Shown here: piece after piece, positions 15,459 to 23,758 of the stretch | Layout: every line of letters starts with the position of its first letter | How positions within the stretch are numbered: the first letter of the stretch is position 1 | Assembly (NCBI GenBank): GCA_035701285.1 | Contig: DASSNT010000054.1 | Coordinates: 1-34,386, forward strand | DNA from: DASSBR01 sp035701285 | GTDB lineage: Bacteria > Pseudomonadota > Gammaproteobacteria > Natronospirales > DASSBR01 | DNA length: 34,386 bases | Direction: 5' to 3' | The notes under the pieces: generated by a model | What the model saw: the letters and a program-made list of their open reading frames with translations, nothing else | Database searches by the model: none | Told to the model about the DNA's origin: nothing | Made by a program: the position numbers and the translations under genes

Positions 15459-16933
15459 GCGCCTCCTTCAGCGAAAACCCGCCGCTTACCGGGCACTACT
15501 GGCCGACGCTCGCCGTCGTCCTGCTGGCGCTGTGCCCGCACATCATCGTCACGACGGCCTACCACTTCCTGATGCCGGCAATGGCGACAGACCTCGACGG
15601 CGCGCAACGGACGTTGAAAGTCGCGCAGGGTCTCAGCAACGCGGGCTACGCCTGCGGCGCCGTGATCGCCGGCTTTCTGATGCAGCGGTGCCCGCAGCGG
15701 TCGGCCTTCCTGGTGTCCGAAAGCTTCTGTGTCGCCGGGTTCGTGATCGCAGCGGTCTCGCCGGGCGCAGCTATCTTCGCGGTCGGGCGCATTCTTCAGG
15801 GCGTGGCGACCGGTTTTCTGCTGGTGTTCGCGGTGCCGCCACTGGTGACGCGATTTTCGGCGAAGCGCCTGCCGGTTTCGGCGGCCGCCATCAACATCGC
15901 GTTTTTCGGCGCCGTTACCGCCGGGCCGCTGATCGGCGCCGTGGTCGCGCCGCATCTGTGGCGCTGGCTGTTCGCGGCGCTCGGCGGCCTCGGCTTTATC
16001 GGCCTGATCACGTCGATGTTCGCGTTCCCGCGCCAATCGCCCCCCAACCCGGACCAACCGCCCGACTGGCCGGCCTTCATTTATGCGCTGCTCGGCACCG
16101 CGCTGCCGTTTTATGCGGTGTCGCGGCTCGGCGATACCGTGTCTTTCGGCGCGCTGATCTTCTGGCTGCCGATGACGATCGGGCTGGGGTGCCTGGTGGC
16201 GCTGATCGTCACCCAGTACCGCTCGCACGACGGACTGATCCCGATGCACAAGGTCTGGCATTCGGTTCCGCTCGCCGGCACGCTGGCCGCCATGGTGGGC
16301 GGCGCGGCGTATGTGACGTTTCTGCTGGTGGCAGAGCTGTTCCTGGAAAAGGTGTTGAAGCTCGGCGGCACGGCCGCGGGACTGGCGCAATGGCCTGGCG
16401 TCGTCGCGCTTTTGCTGGTCGCGCTGCTCTTCTATCGCCTGTTTTGCACCCGATTCCTGCCGCACCTGGTGCTCGCGGGCCTGGCGCTGCTGATTGCGGC
16501 GGGCGCCGCGCTGACGACGGTGCACGTGGGTACGTCCACAATTTTGCTGCTGGGGGTCAGTGCGGCGCTGGGCGCGGGCGCCGGCGCGGTCGTCTCGCCC
16601 GGCCTGTTCTTCGCCGCGCTGGCGGTGGAATCCACTTATCTCGGCCGTGTGTTTGCACTGGTTGAACTGGTGCGGTCCGAAGCTGACTTCCTGATCGGGC
16701 CGACGATGGAACACGTCGCGATGCTGCATGGCCGCACGGGCGCGGCGCTCGCCGGTGGTCTGCGGGAGGCGGTCTGGGTGACGCTGGGTCTCCTGCTGGT
16801 ATCGGTCGCGCTGATGCTTGTCCTGTACATCAGCTCCGGCGCCCGGCCGCACCGGCCGAATCTCGACGTCTGGCTGAATGACGGCGGCCAGGCGCTGGGC
16901 TCGCCGGCGGTGCGGTTCGGTCGCCGTCGGTGA
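15455..16933 (+). CDS. MFS transporter, DHA2-like (about 14 helices)
   Basis: A 492-residue inner-membrane protein with about 13-14 hydrophobic segments. The first half has a typical MFS layout, with GRILQGVATGF near residues 111-121 in helix 4 and GAVTAGPLIGAV in helix 5, as in drug:H+ antiporters. The length and helix number fit the DHA2/EmrB group. Such pumps export drugs, bile-like compounds or metabolites; the substrate is unknown. The frame is closed directly upstream by TGA (15452-15454), so 15455 is the first possible ATG. It is overlapped by an 8-codon ORF that holds the ribosome site. It may be cotranscribed with the upstream amidohydrolase. Confidence 0.85.
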   Translation: MSASFSENPPLTGHYWPTLAVVLLALCPHIIVTTAYHFLMPAMATDLDGAQRTLKVAQGLSNAGYACGAVIAGFLMQRCPQRSAFLVSESFCVAGFVIAAVSPGAAIFAVGRILQGVATGFLLVFAVPPLVTRFSAKRLPVSAAAINIAFFGAVTAGPLIGAVVAPHLWRWLFAALGGLGFIGLITSMFAFPRQSPPNPDQPPDWPAFIYALLGTALPFYAVSRLGDTVSFGALIFWLPMTIGLGCLVALIVTQYRSHDGLIPMHKVWHSVPLAGTLAAMVGGAAYVTFLLVAELFLEKVLKLGGTAAGLAQWPGVVALLLVALLFYRLFCTRFLPHLVLAGLALLIAAGAALTTVHVGTSTILLLGVSAALGAGAGAVVSPGLFFAALAVESTYLGRVFALVELVRSEADFLIGPTMEHVAMLHGRTGAALAGGLREAVWVTLGLLLVSVALMLVLYISSGARPHRPNLDVWLNDGGQALGSPAVRFGRRR

Positions 16934-16993
16934 ATTGGGCCTGAAACAATGTCAAAATAACCCGTTGCCTCATCAGCCTCACAAGGAATCTCT

Positions 16994-17788
16994 GTGACTG
17001 GCCAGCCCGAAACCCAAAACATGGCGTTGTTCTGCGACTTCGAGAACATTGCTCTCGGCGCGCGCGACGCCAACTACGACCGCTTCGACATGCCCCGGGT
17101 GCTGGAGCGGCTGCTGCTCAAGGGCAACATCGTGGTCAAGAAGGCCTACTGCGACTGGGAGCGCTACAAGGAATTCAAGGCCGGCATGCACGAGGCCTCG
17201 TTCGAGATGATCGAGATTCCGCACGTGCGCCAGTCGGGCAAGAACTCCGCCGATATCCGCATGGTCGTCGATGCGCTGGACCTGTGCTACACCAAGGAGC
17301 ACGTCGACACGTTCGTAATCATCAGCGGCGACTCGGATTTTTCGCCGCTGGTCAGCAAGCTGCGCGAGAACAACAAGGTGGTGATCGGCGTCGGCGTCAA
17401 GGACTCGACCTCCGACCTGCTGACGGCGAACTGCGACGAGTTTATTTTTTACGACGACCTCGTGCGCGAAAAGCCGAAGCGCACGCGCAAGAAGAAACCC
17501 ACGAAGAAAAAAGCCAGGACCGTCGACGATAAAAAACAGGAGGCGTTCGACCTGGTATTGGAAACGGTCGAAGCGCTGACCAGCGAGCGCGGCGACCAGG
17601 ACAAGATCTGGGGCTCGATGATCAAGCAGACGCTCAAGCGCCGCCGGCCGAGCTTCAACGAGTCCTATTACGGCTTCCGCAGCTTCAATGCGCTGCTGGA
17701 AGAGGCGGCCAAGCAAGGCCTGATGCAACTGGCGCGCGACGAGCGCTCCGGTGGATACATTATCGAAGGGTTCAGTCATGAGGATTAA
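16994..17788 (+). CDS. NYN-domain (PIN-like) putative RNase with C-terminal OST-HTH/LOTUS domain
   Basis: A 264-residue cytoplasmic protein starting at a GTG at 16994, after AAGGAA. Residues 10-155 form a NYN domain with the acidic residues Asp15 (CDFEN), Asp87 (KNSADIRM) and Asp113/Asp115 (SGDSDF), the pattern of metal-dependent PIN-like nucleases. A Lys/Arg-rich linker (160-175) leads to an OST-HTH/LOTUS-like domain at about 182-258 (DLVLETVEAL, WGSMIKQTLKRRRPSFNE, YYGFRSFNALLEEA), which in other proteins binds RNA. Domain combination is known, but the substrate is not. It overlaps the next gene by 11 bp in a run that leads to ttcA. Confidence 0.88.
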   Translation: MTGQPETQNMALFCDFENIALGARDANYDRFDMPRVLERLLLKGNIVVKKAYCDWERYKEFKAGMHEASFEMIEIPHVRQSGKNSADIRMVVDALDLCYTKEHVDTFVIISGDSDFSPLVSKLRENNKVVIGVGVKDSTSDLLTANCDEFIFYDDLVREKPKRTRKKKPTKKKARTVDDKKQEAFDLVLETVEALTSERGDQDKIWGSMIKQTLKRRRPSFNESYYGFRSFNALLEEAAKQGLMQLARDERSGGYIIEGFSHED

Positions 17789-18557
17789 GAAATCCCCCTC
17801 CAGCTCCCCCTTCCGGCTTGCAGCCGCAAAGGGGAGTGTAAGAGGCTCTTCTTCAAATCCTCCCCTTTGGCCGCGAAGCGGCGAAGGGGGAGTTAGAGGG
17901 GGATTCTTCTGCCTGGCGGTCGTGCTGTTGCTGACGGCAGTGCCGGCCGCCCACGCCGACGGTCTCGGCGCGGCAATCTCCTACGCCCGCTACAGCACCG
18001 ATTTCGAGTTCGCCAACGCCGCGACCGAAAACGCCGACATCGACGAACTCGGCCTGACGATCGGCGAGTCGATTACGCCGCTGCTTGACCTCGCCTTGCA
18101 GGGTGGCTATACCCGCCTGAATATGGACAACCATCCGGCCGCCGACGGCTACGATCTCACCGGCCGCTTTTTCGGCATCGTCGCCCGGACCGAGCCGACG
18201 CTGATTCCAGCGGTGCTGTCGCTCCGCATCGAGGCGGCGTATCGCTGGCACGACGTCGACAACGGCCGGCTGAACGGCCAGTACGACGAGCTGACGTGGT
18301 ACGAAGCCTCGCTCCGGGTTGGACCGGTCCTGAGCGTCGGGCCGGTGGACGTTTCCGCCGGCGGCTACCTGGAGCACTACGATGGCACCGAAAAAGCGCG
18401 CGGGCCGCTCGCCTTCAGGCGCGACTTCAGCGCCGGCAGCGCCGGCGGCGCGTTTGCCACCGTGGCGCTGGAACTGGGCGACGGCGGTCATATCGGCGTG
18501 TACGCCCAGAGCGGCGCCCGCCAGGGCTATGGCATCACGTTCTCGAGCGGTTTCTGA
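17778..18557 (+). CDS. Probable outer-membrane beta-barrel protein with repeat-expanded signal peptide
   Basis: A 259-residue exported protein. It begins MRIKKS, followed by about 38 residues encoded by a palindromic element, then FFCLAVVLLLTAVPAAHA, a standard signal-peptide core and cleavage site. The mature part has alternating strands (LGAAISYARYSTDFEF, LDLALQGGYTRLNM, VSAGGYLEHYDG) and ends in TFSSGF, with a terminal Phe typical of outer-membrane barrels. The family was not recognised. The ATG at 17778 lies inside the end of the NYN gene, and the stop overlaps ttcA (TGATG). A later start inside the element is possible but no ATG is present in it. Confidence 0.65.
   Translation: MRIKKSPSSSPFRLAAAKGSVRGSSSNPPLWPRSGEGGVRGGFFCLAVVLLLTAVPAAHADGLGAAISYARYSTDFEFANAATENADIDELGLTIGESITPLLDLALQGGYTRLNMDNHPAADGYDLTGRFFGIVARTEPTLIPAVLSLRIEAAYRWHDVDNGRLNGQYDELTWYEASLRVGPVLSVGPVDVSAGGYLEHYDGTEKARGPLAFRRDFSAGSAGGAFATVALELGDGGHIGVYAQSGARQGYGITFSSGF
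17791..17905. repeat. 115-bp inverted-repeat element (MITE-like) inside a coding region
   Basis: The ends are 23-bp inverted repeats: 17791-17813 (AATCCCCCTCCAGCTCCCCC...) and 17883-17905, which match at 21 of 23 positions. Further short hairpins lie within. It is a different family from the two REP-like copies at 2436 and 15271. It stays open in the reading frame of the outer-membrane protein and so adds about 38 residues to its signal peptide. No transposase is present. Confidence 0.75.
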
Positions 18558-19432
18558 TGAATCCAGGATCCGTTAACGCAAAGAAGCTGGAAAAGCGCCT
18601 GCGCCGCAACGTCGGCAAGGCGATCGCCGACTACAACATGATCGAGGCCGGCGACCGCGTCATGGTCTGTTTGTCGGGCGGCAAGGACTCCTACGCGATG
18701 CTCGACGTGCTGCTGGCACTGCGCGACAGCGCGCCGATCGCATTCGAGCTGATTGCGGTCAACCTCGATCAGAAGCAGCCGGGCTTTCCGGAGCATGTAT
18801 TGCCGGACTATCTGCGTTCGCGCGGCGTGCCGTTTCACATCATCGAGCAGGACACCTACAGCGTGGTGCAGCGCGTCGTGCCGGAAGGCAAGACGACCTG
18901 CGGCCTGTGTTCACGGCTGCGCCGGGGCGCGCTGTACCAGTACGCTGCCGAACACGGCGTCACCAAAATCGCACTCGGCCATCACCGCGACGACATCATC
19001 GAAACGCTGTTTCTCAACCTGTTTCATGGCGGCACGCTCAAGGCGATGCCGCCCAAGCTCGCCAGCGACGACGGCCGCAATGTCGTCATCCGCCCGCTGG
19101 CGTACTGTGCCGAAACCGACATCGAGCGTTACGCCCGCCTGCGTGAGTTTCCGCTGATTCCGTGCAACCTCTGTGGTGCGCAGGAAAATCTCGAGCGTCA
19201 GCGCATCAAGACGATGCTGCGCGAATGGGAGCGCGAGACGCCGGGGCGGATGGATATGATCTTTCGCGCATTGCAGAACGTGCGCCCGTCGCAGCTTGCC
19301 GATCCGTTGCTGTTCGATTTCGCCGGTCTGCGCGCGGAGCGTTGCAGCGAGGAACCTGCCGCGGTATCCGATCCGATCGTCGCCGCGGTGCCGGTGGCGG
19401 ACATCCGCCGGCGGTCGGTAGTTAATGGCTAG
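18557..19432 (+). CDS. ttcA: tRNA 2-thiocytidine(32) synthetase TtcA
   Basis: A 291-residue cytoplasmic enzyme that thiolates cytidine 32 of certain tRNAs with ATP and an Fe-S cluster. It shows the PP-loop SGGKDS (40-45) and Cys pairs C115/C118 (TCGLC) and C203/C206 (PCNLC), plus LGHHRDDIIETLFLNLFHGG (about 140-159), all typical of TtcA. The start at 18557 overlaps the stop of the upstream gene; the open frame could go further upstream, but only through shadow sequence. Slightly shorter than the E. coli enzyme (311 residues), with a divergent C-terminus. It is the third gene of the likely NYN-barrel-ttcA operon. Confidence 0.95.
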   Translation: MNPGSVNAKKLEKRLRRNVGKAIADYNMIEAGDRVMVCLSGGKDSYAMLDVLLALRDSAPIAFELIAVNLDQKQPGFPEHVLPDYLRSRGVPFHIIEQDTYSVVQRVVPEGKTTCGLCSRLRRGALYQYAAEHGVTKIALGHHRDDIIETLFLNLFHGGTLKAMPPKLASDDGRNVVIRPLAYCAETDIERYARLREFPLIPCNLCGAQENLERQRIKTMLREWERETPGRMDMIFRALQNVRPSQLADPLLFDFAGLRAERCSEEPAAVSDPIVAAVPVADIRRRSVVNG

Positions 19433-19444
19433 AGGTAAAGAAAA

Positions 19445-20314
19445 ATGAATAAGCCGCTTTTTATTGCAATTTTTATGATGTCGTTCTGGCTCGCCGGCGC
19501 CGCATACGCGGACAGCGGCATGGCCGACAGCGACTACGTCGCCCGCATGGCGCACCTGCACGCGGGCGAAACGCCGGCGGCGACGCCGGCCGCAACCGCC
19601 CGGCCGGCCGTGCCGGTCGCCGGCAGCGCCGTGCAGTACGCCACCGTCGATGGCAATGCCGTCACCGGGTACCTCGCGCGGCCCGCGCACGCAAACGGCC
19701 CGCTGCCGGGCATTATCGTGATTCACGAGTGGTGGGGACTGAACGACAATATCCGAGCGATGGCCGATCGTCTGGCCGGCGAAGGTTACCAGGCGCTGGC
19801 AGTCGATTTATATGGCGGCCAGGCGGCCACGACCGCGGACGAGGCGCAGACGCTGATGCGCCACGCGCTGGCGCATATTCCCGCCGTCGAGGCCAACCTG
19901 CGCCAGGCTTACGCGTACCTGGCCGACACGGCACATGCGCCCCGCATCGGCGTGATCGGCTGGTGTTTCGGCGGCGGCTGGTCGTTGCAGACCGCCCTGA
20001 TGTTCCCGCACGACATTGACGCTGCCGTGATGTATTACGGTCGGCCGGTGACCGATCGCGACGCGCTGGCGACGCTCGACATGCCGTTGCTGGGCCTGTT
20101 CGGCGCCGAGGACGACGGCATTACGCCGCAGGTCGTGCACCGTTTCGAAACCGATCTGAAAGCTGCCGGCGTCGATGCGGATATTCATATTTATCCCGGT
20201 GCGCCGCATGCGTTTGCGAATCCGTCGGGGAGTGCGTATCGGCCCGAGGCCGCGCGGGATGCATGGCGAAGGACGATCGAATTTTTTGCGGCGAATTTGA
20301 AGGATGATCGGTAA
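19445..20314 (+). CDS. Exported dienelactone hydrolase family protein
   Basis: A 289-residue alpha/beta hydrolase with a signal peptide (MNKPLFIAIFMMSFWLAGAAYA, cleavage near residue 22) and an Ala/Pro/Thr-rich linker (41-60). The catalytic triad of the dienelactone hydrolase family is visible: Cys174 in GWCFGG, Asp223 or Asp224 in GAEDDGIT, and His255 in GAPHAF. HEWWGLND (94-101) is also typical. Family members open cyclic esters such as dienelactone, but periplasmic ones have other, mostly unknown, substrates. It lies 12 bp after ttcA. It ends five bases before the convergent DUF465 gene. Confidence 0.88.
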   Translation: MNKPLFIAIFMMSFWLAGAAYADSGMADSDYVARMAHLHAGETPAATPAATARPAVPVAGSAVQYATVDGNAVTGYLARPAHANGPLPGIIVIHEWWGLNDNIRAMADRLAGEGYQALAVDLYGGQAATTADEAQTLMRHALAHIPAVEANLRQAYAYLADTAHAPRIGVIGWCFGGGWSLQTALMFPHDIDAAVMYYGRPVTDRDALATLDMPLLGLFGAEDDGITPQVVHRFETDLKAAGVDADIHIYPGAPHAFANPSGSAYRPEAARDAWRRTIEFFAANLKDDR

Positions 20315-20319
20315 GTTTT

Positions 20320-20520
20320 CTATGCATCCAGATCGGGGATCAACCGGCTCTCCAGCCGGCTGATGTAATCCTTGAGCTGCAGCTTGCGCCGCTTCATCCG
20401 GCCGAGTTGAAGCTGATCGGCGCCGGGAGTGGCGGCAAGCGCGATGATCGCCGCGTCGAGATCGCGGTGCTCCGTTCGCAGGCGGATCAGTTCTTCAGTC
20501 AGTTTGCGATTGCCAGCCAT
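20320..20520 (-). CDS. YdcH/DUF465-family small protein
   Basis: A 66-residue, mostly helical protein: LRTEHRDLDAAIIAL, DQLQLGRMKRRKLQLKDYISRLE, the strongly conserved DUF465 core, with the characteristic basic stretch and LIP ending. The function of the family is unknown; it forms a short coiled coil. ATG at 20520 was chosen since GGGGGAG lies six bases before it; an ATG at 20526 is too close to that site. It is a single gene between convergent and divergent neighbours. Confidence 0.88.
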   Translation of the reverse strand: MAGNRKLTEELIRLRTEHRDLDAAIIALAATPGADQLQLGRMKRRKLQLKDYISRLESRLIPDLDA

Positions 20521-20602
20521 CAACATCTCCCCCTGCAACCTGTATATGTTACGCGCATTTGTGGGGGAGGGTCCTGCGACACACTGAGTTATCATCCCGC
20601 TT

Positions 20603-20965
20603 ATGGACATCTTCAAGGTATTTCAGATCGAGGCGGCGCATCGCCTGCCGAATGTGCCGGAAGGCCACAAGTGCGCGCGCCTGCACGGCCATTCGTTCCG
20701 CATCGAGATTCACCTGCGCGGTCCGGTCGACGAAAAGCTCGGCTGGGTGTGCGACTTTGCCGACCTCAAGGCCGCCTTCAAGCCGCTGTTCGCGGTGCTC
20801 GACCATTCCTATCTGAACGAAATCGCCGGCCTCGACAATCCGACCAGCGAGAACCTCGCGCAGTGGATATGGGTGCGGCTTGCGGCCGATCTGCCGGACC
20901 TGCACCACATCGTGGTGGCGGAGACATGCATGTCCGGCTGCGTGTATTTCGGGCCGAGGGGGTGA
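20603..20965 (+). CDS. queD: 6-carboxytetrahydropterin synthase QueD
   Basis: A 120-residue enzyme of the 6-pyruvoyltetrahydropterin synthase fold that converts 7,8-dihydroneopterin triphosphate to 6-carboxytetrahydropterin, an early step in queuosine and 7-deazaguanine synthesis. The zinc ligands His13, His28 and His30 (EAAHRLP, CARLHGH), the catalytic Cys24, the DH pair in VLDHSYLNE and the PTSENLAQWIW segment are all present. It is the usual length. No other que genes are in the window, so the pathway is spread elsewhere. With ttcA nearby, two tRNA-modification genes lie within 2 kb. Confidence 0.93.
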   Translation: MDIFKVFQIEAAHRLPNVPEGHKCARLHGHSFRIEIHLRGPVDEKLGWVCDFADLKAAFKPLFAVLDHSYLNEIAGLDNPTSENLAQWIWVRLAADLPDLHHIVVAETCMSGCVYFGPRG

Positions 20966-21001
20966 GAGAAAATGGCGCATTTTTGAGTTAAAGTAAACTC
21001 A

Positions 21002-21015
21002 GTCGCCTCGGCGAC
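21002..21015. promoter_or_regulatory. Short perfect palindrome in the 5' region of the chalcone-isomerase-like gene
   Basis: GTCGCC (21002-21007) is the exact complement of GGCGAC (21010-21015) with TC between. It lies 36 bp before the start codon, without a T-run. It may be a hairpin in the leader or an operator site; the role is not known. Confidence 0.3.
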
Positions 21016-21051
21016 CAAACTCCCGAAAGGAATCACAGGAGCAAAAGAACC

Positions 21052-21873
21052 ATGGAAGGGACAAGCATAAGAACAATTACCGCCGCCGTTGTTGCGGCGA
21101 GCCTGACCGGCGGCGCGGCTGCCGCTCTGGCAGTGCAGCAGGATACGCCGCAGCCGACCACTCAAACGCCGCCGATGCCGGCCACGATGGCGCAGCCTGC
21201 CACCATGGCGCAGCCGGCTTCGATCAGCCAGCCCGCCACGATGACCGGGCCGGCGACTCAAAATATACCGATGCCGGTCACGATGGCCCAGCCGAGTTCA
21301 CGCGCGGCTCCGCAGGCGATGACTCCCCAGCAAGAACAAAACGAGGACGTGCCGACCGTCGGCGAGACGACCGTCCACGATGTCGTCGTACCCGGCAACA
21401 TTAATTTCCAGGGATGGAAGCTGGCGCTGAACGGCGCCGGCGTGCGTACCACCTGGTTTTTTTTCGATAAATATGTGGGCGCGCTGTATCTGTCCGACCA
21501 TACGAACCTGGCAGCGGCGGCAATCTCCGGTGCAGGCGCGAAAGTCATCTGGCTGGCGATGCTGACGGACATCAGCAAGGACGACTTTACCGATGCCCTC
21601 CGCAGCGCGTTCCAAGCCGCGGTACCGGAGGAGAAAGCCCAGGCGGCGCTGCCCAAATGGCAGCAGTTCGCGTCATTCTTTACCGACCTGAAAGCCCGCG
21701 ACAAAGTCATCATTGCCTACGTTCCCGGTGAGGGCACCAGCGTTTCGATTAACGGCAAGCTGCGGGGCACCATTCCCGGCGAGGTTTTCGGCCGCGCGGT
21801 TCTCGGCATGTGGCTCGGCGACGACCCGATCGACGCGAAGCTGAAGCAGCATATGCTCGGCCAGCGCAGCTGA
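21052..21873 (+). CDS. Exported chalcone-isomerase-like domain protein
   Basis: A 273-residue protein. The N-terminus (MEGTSIRTITAAVVAASLTG...) acts as a signal or anchor, followed by a low-complexity region at 40-81 with repeated ATMAQP/ATM units. Residues from about 105 form a chalcone-isomerase-like domain (Chalcone_3 type): LALNGAGVRTTWFFFDKYVGALYLS, DISKDDFTDAL, and VPGEGTSVSINGKLRGTIPG, with AVLGMWLGDDPID at the end. Bacterial proteins of this fold have no flavonoid activity; they bind lipids or remain uncharacterised. CAGGAGC precedes the ATG. The gene ends before a strong hairpin at 21903. Confidence 0.82.
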   Translation: MEGTSIRTITAAVVAASLTGGAAAALAVQQDTPQPTTQTPPMPATMAQPATMAQPASISQPATMTGPATQNIPMPVTMAQPSSRAAPQAMTPQQEQNEDVPTVGETTVHDVVVPGNINFQGWKLALNGAGVRTTWFFFDKYVGALYLSDHTNLAAAAISGAGAKVIWLAMLTDISKDDFTDALRSAFQAAVPEEKAQAALPKWQQFASFFTDLKARDKVIIAYVPGEGTSVSINGKLRGTIPGEVFGRAVLGMWLGDDPIDAKLKQHMLGQRS

Positions 21874-21902
21874 TTTGATCCGCCGAAGCGGCGGTTTCTG
21901 GA

Positions 21903-21943
21903 CCGACGAACAAAATCGGACTACGATTTTGTTCGTTGGTTTT
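21903..21943 (+). terminator. Intrinsic terminator-like hairpin before the amidase gene
   Basis: CCGACGAACAAAATC (21903-21917) pairs with GATTTTGTTCGTTGG (21925-21939) over 15 positions (one G-T) around a seven-base loop, then TTTT. It follows the chalcone-isomerase-like gene by 30 bp and ends 17 bp before the amidase start. It would end the upstream transcript; the A-rich left arm gives it some action in the other direction too. It leaves little room for an amidase promoter. Confidence 0.65.
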
Positions 21944-21959
21944 AAAGAGGGAGGACGCC

Positions 21960-23657
21960 ATGACATTCCGTCCGCTTGCTATTGTCATCGCCGCGGCGCT
22001 GGCCGGCTGTGCCGCGCCGGCCCGCATGCCGACGCCGGCGCCCGCCAGCACGGCTCAGCCGCCGGCGCAGTTGTCCCAGCCGTATTACCAGTCGGTTGCC
22101 GAGCTTCACCAAGCGCTGAGCGCCGGCAAAACCACCTCCGTCGAAATCACCCGCGCATTTCTGGCGCGGATCAAATCAGTCGACCAGAACGGCCCGAAGA
22201 TCAACTCGGTGATCGAGGTGAACCCGCGCGCGCTCGAGATCGCCCGCAAACGGGATCGTGCGCGAGCGGCCGGCGAGGCGGACGGCCTGCTGTTCGGCAT
22301 TCCGGTGATGGTCAAGGACAACATCGACACTCGCGGACCGATGCTGACGACAGCCGGCTCGCTGGCGCTGGCCGGCGCGCCGGCGCCGCAGGACGCGACG
22401 GTGGTCGCGAAGCTTCGCAAGGCGGGCGCCATCCTGATCGGCAAGACCAACCTGAGCGAGTGGGCCAACTTCCGCTCCAGTTACGCCACCAGCGGCTGGA
22501 GCGGCCGCGGCGGGCTGACCAAAAACCCGTACGTGCTGCCGCGCAACGCCTGCGGCTCCAGCGCCGGCTCGGGTGCGGCAGTGACGGCGGGCCTGGTGAC
22601 GGTGGCACTTGGCACCGAAACCGACGGCTCCATCATCTGCCCGTCGTCGATTAACGGCATCGTCGGCATCAAGCCGACGCTGGGCCTGGTCAGTCGCGCC
22701 GGCATCGTGCCGATTTCGCACAGCCAGGACACCGCCGGGCCGATGACGCGCAGCGTGGCCGACGCCGCGGCGGTGCTAACGGCGATCGCCGGCAGCGATA
22801 CGCGCGATCCGGCGACCGCCGAGGCCGACGGCCACGCCACCGACTACACGCAGTTCGTGAAGCCGGGGGCGCTCAAGGGCGCGCGTATCGGCGTCGTCTG
22901 CGAACTGGCCGGTTTCAACCCGCAGGTCGACGAGATCATGAACGAGAGCGTCGCGGCGCTGCGTGCCGCCGGCGCTACCGTGCTGCCGGTCAAGCTGCCG
23001 CACGTCAACGACTACGGCAAAGCCGAAATGACCGTGCTGCTGTACGAATTCAAGCACGATTTGAACGCGTACCTGGCGACGCGCAAGGGTCTCGCGGTGC
23101 ATACGCTGGCGGACCTGATCGCATTCAATCGCACTCACGCCGACCGCGAAATGCCGTGGTTCGGGCAGGACCTGTTCATCAAGGCGCAAGCCAAGGGGCC
23201 GCTGACGGACGAGACGTATCGCAAAGCGCTGGCGAAGGAAAAACGCCTGGCCGGGCCGGAAGGCATTGATGCCGCGCTGGCGGCGCACGATCTCGACGTG
23301 CTGATGGCGCCCGCCACCGGCCCGGCCTGGGTCAGCGACCTGGTGGACGGCGACAACTTCGGCGGCGCCGGCTACAGCCCGGCGGCGGTGGCCGGCTACC
23401 CGTCGATCACGGTGCCGGCCGGCAATGTTCACGGGCTTCCGGTCGGCATGGTGTTTTTCGCCGGCAAATGGAGCGAACCGACGCTGATCGGCATCGGCTA
23501 CGGCTTTGAACAGGCCACCCGGGCGCGCATTCGCCCCCAACTGGAAGCGCACGCGGCGCTGGCCGCCGAGGTGCCGACGCTGGCGGAGCGGAACGGCGCG
23601 ATGGCGCCGGCGGCAGCCGCCGCGGCCGGCGCGCCGTTGTGCGGAGGCGCCGGTTAG
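21960..23657 (+). CDS. Amidase-signature lipoprotein
   Basis: A 565-residue lipoprotein: LAGC lipobox with Cys17 and a Pro/Ala-rich linker. The amidase-signature triad is present: Lys119 (VMVKDN), Ser200 (CGSSAGS) and the nucleophile Ser224 (TDGSI). The enzyme hydrolyses amides by this Ser-cisSer-Lys centre; the substrate is unknown, and a cell-envelope location is implied. GAGGGAGG precedes the ATG at 21960. A strong hairpin sits just upstream. The S10 peptidase follows after 101 bp, so a secreted-hydrolase pair is possible. The C-terminus is Ala-rich and ends in GAPLCGGAG. Confidence 0.88.
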   Translation: MTFRPLAIVIAAALAGCAAPARMPTPAPASTAQPPAQLSQPYYQSVAELHQALSAGKTTSVEITRAFLARIKSVDQNGPKINSVIEVNPRALEIARKRDRARAAGEADGLLFGIPVMVKDNIDTRGPMLTTAGSLALAGAPAPQDATVVAKLRKAGAILIGKTNLSEWANFRSSYATSGWSGRGGLTKNPYVLPRNACGSSAGSGAAVTAGLVTVALGTETDGSIICPSSINGIVGIKPTLGLVSRAGIVPISHSQDTAGPMTRSVADAAAVLTAIAGSDTRDPATAEADGHATDYTQFVKPGALKGARIGVVCELAGFNPQVDEIMNESVAALRAAGATVLPVKLPHVNDYGKAEMTVLLYEFKHDLNAYLATRKGLAVHTLADLIAFNRTHADREMPWFGQDLFIKAQAKGPLTDETYRKALAKEKRLAGPEGIDAALAAHDLDVLMAPATGPAWVSDLVDGDNFGGAGYSPAAVAGYPSITVPAGNVHGLPVGMVFFAGKWSEPTLIGIGYGFEQATRARIRPQLEAHAALAAEVPTLAERNGAMAPAAAAAAGAPLCGGAG

Positions 23658-23758
23658 AAGCCGCGCGTCGGCAGATGCTGCGGAACCACCAGCGCGTCGA
23701 CGCACTCTGAAGGGTAGGTACCGCCCTCCGGTGCCGGCTAATCGAAGAGGAGAATCGT

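Noticed and set aside
14912..16852. 646-codon open frame on the minus strand
   Set aside because: Antisense to the amidohydrolase and MFS genes; very rich in Arg, Gln and Asp, with no recognisable domain.
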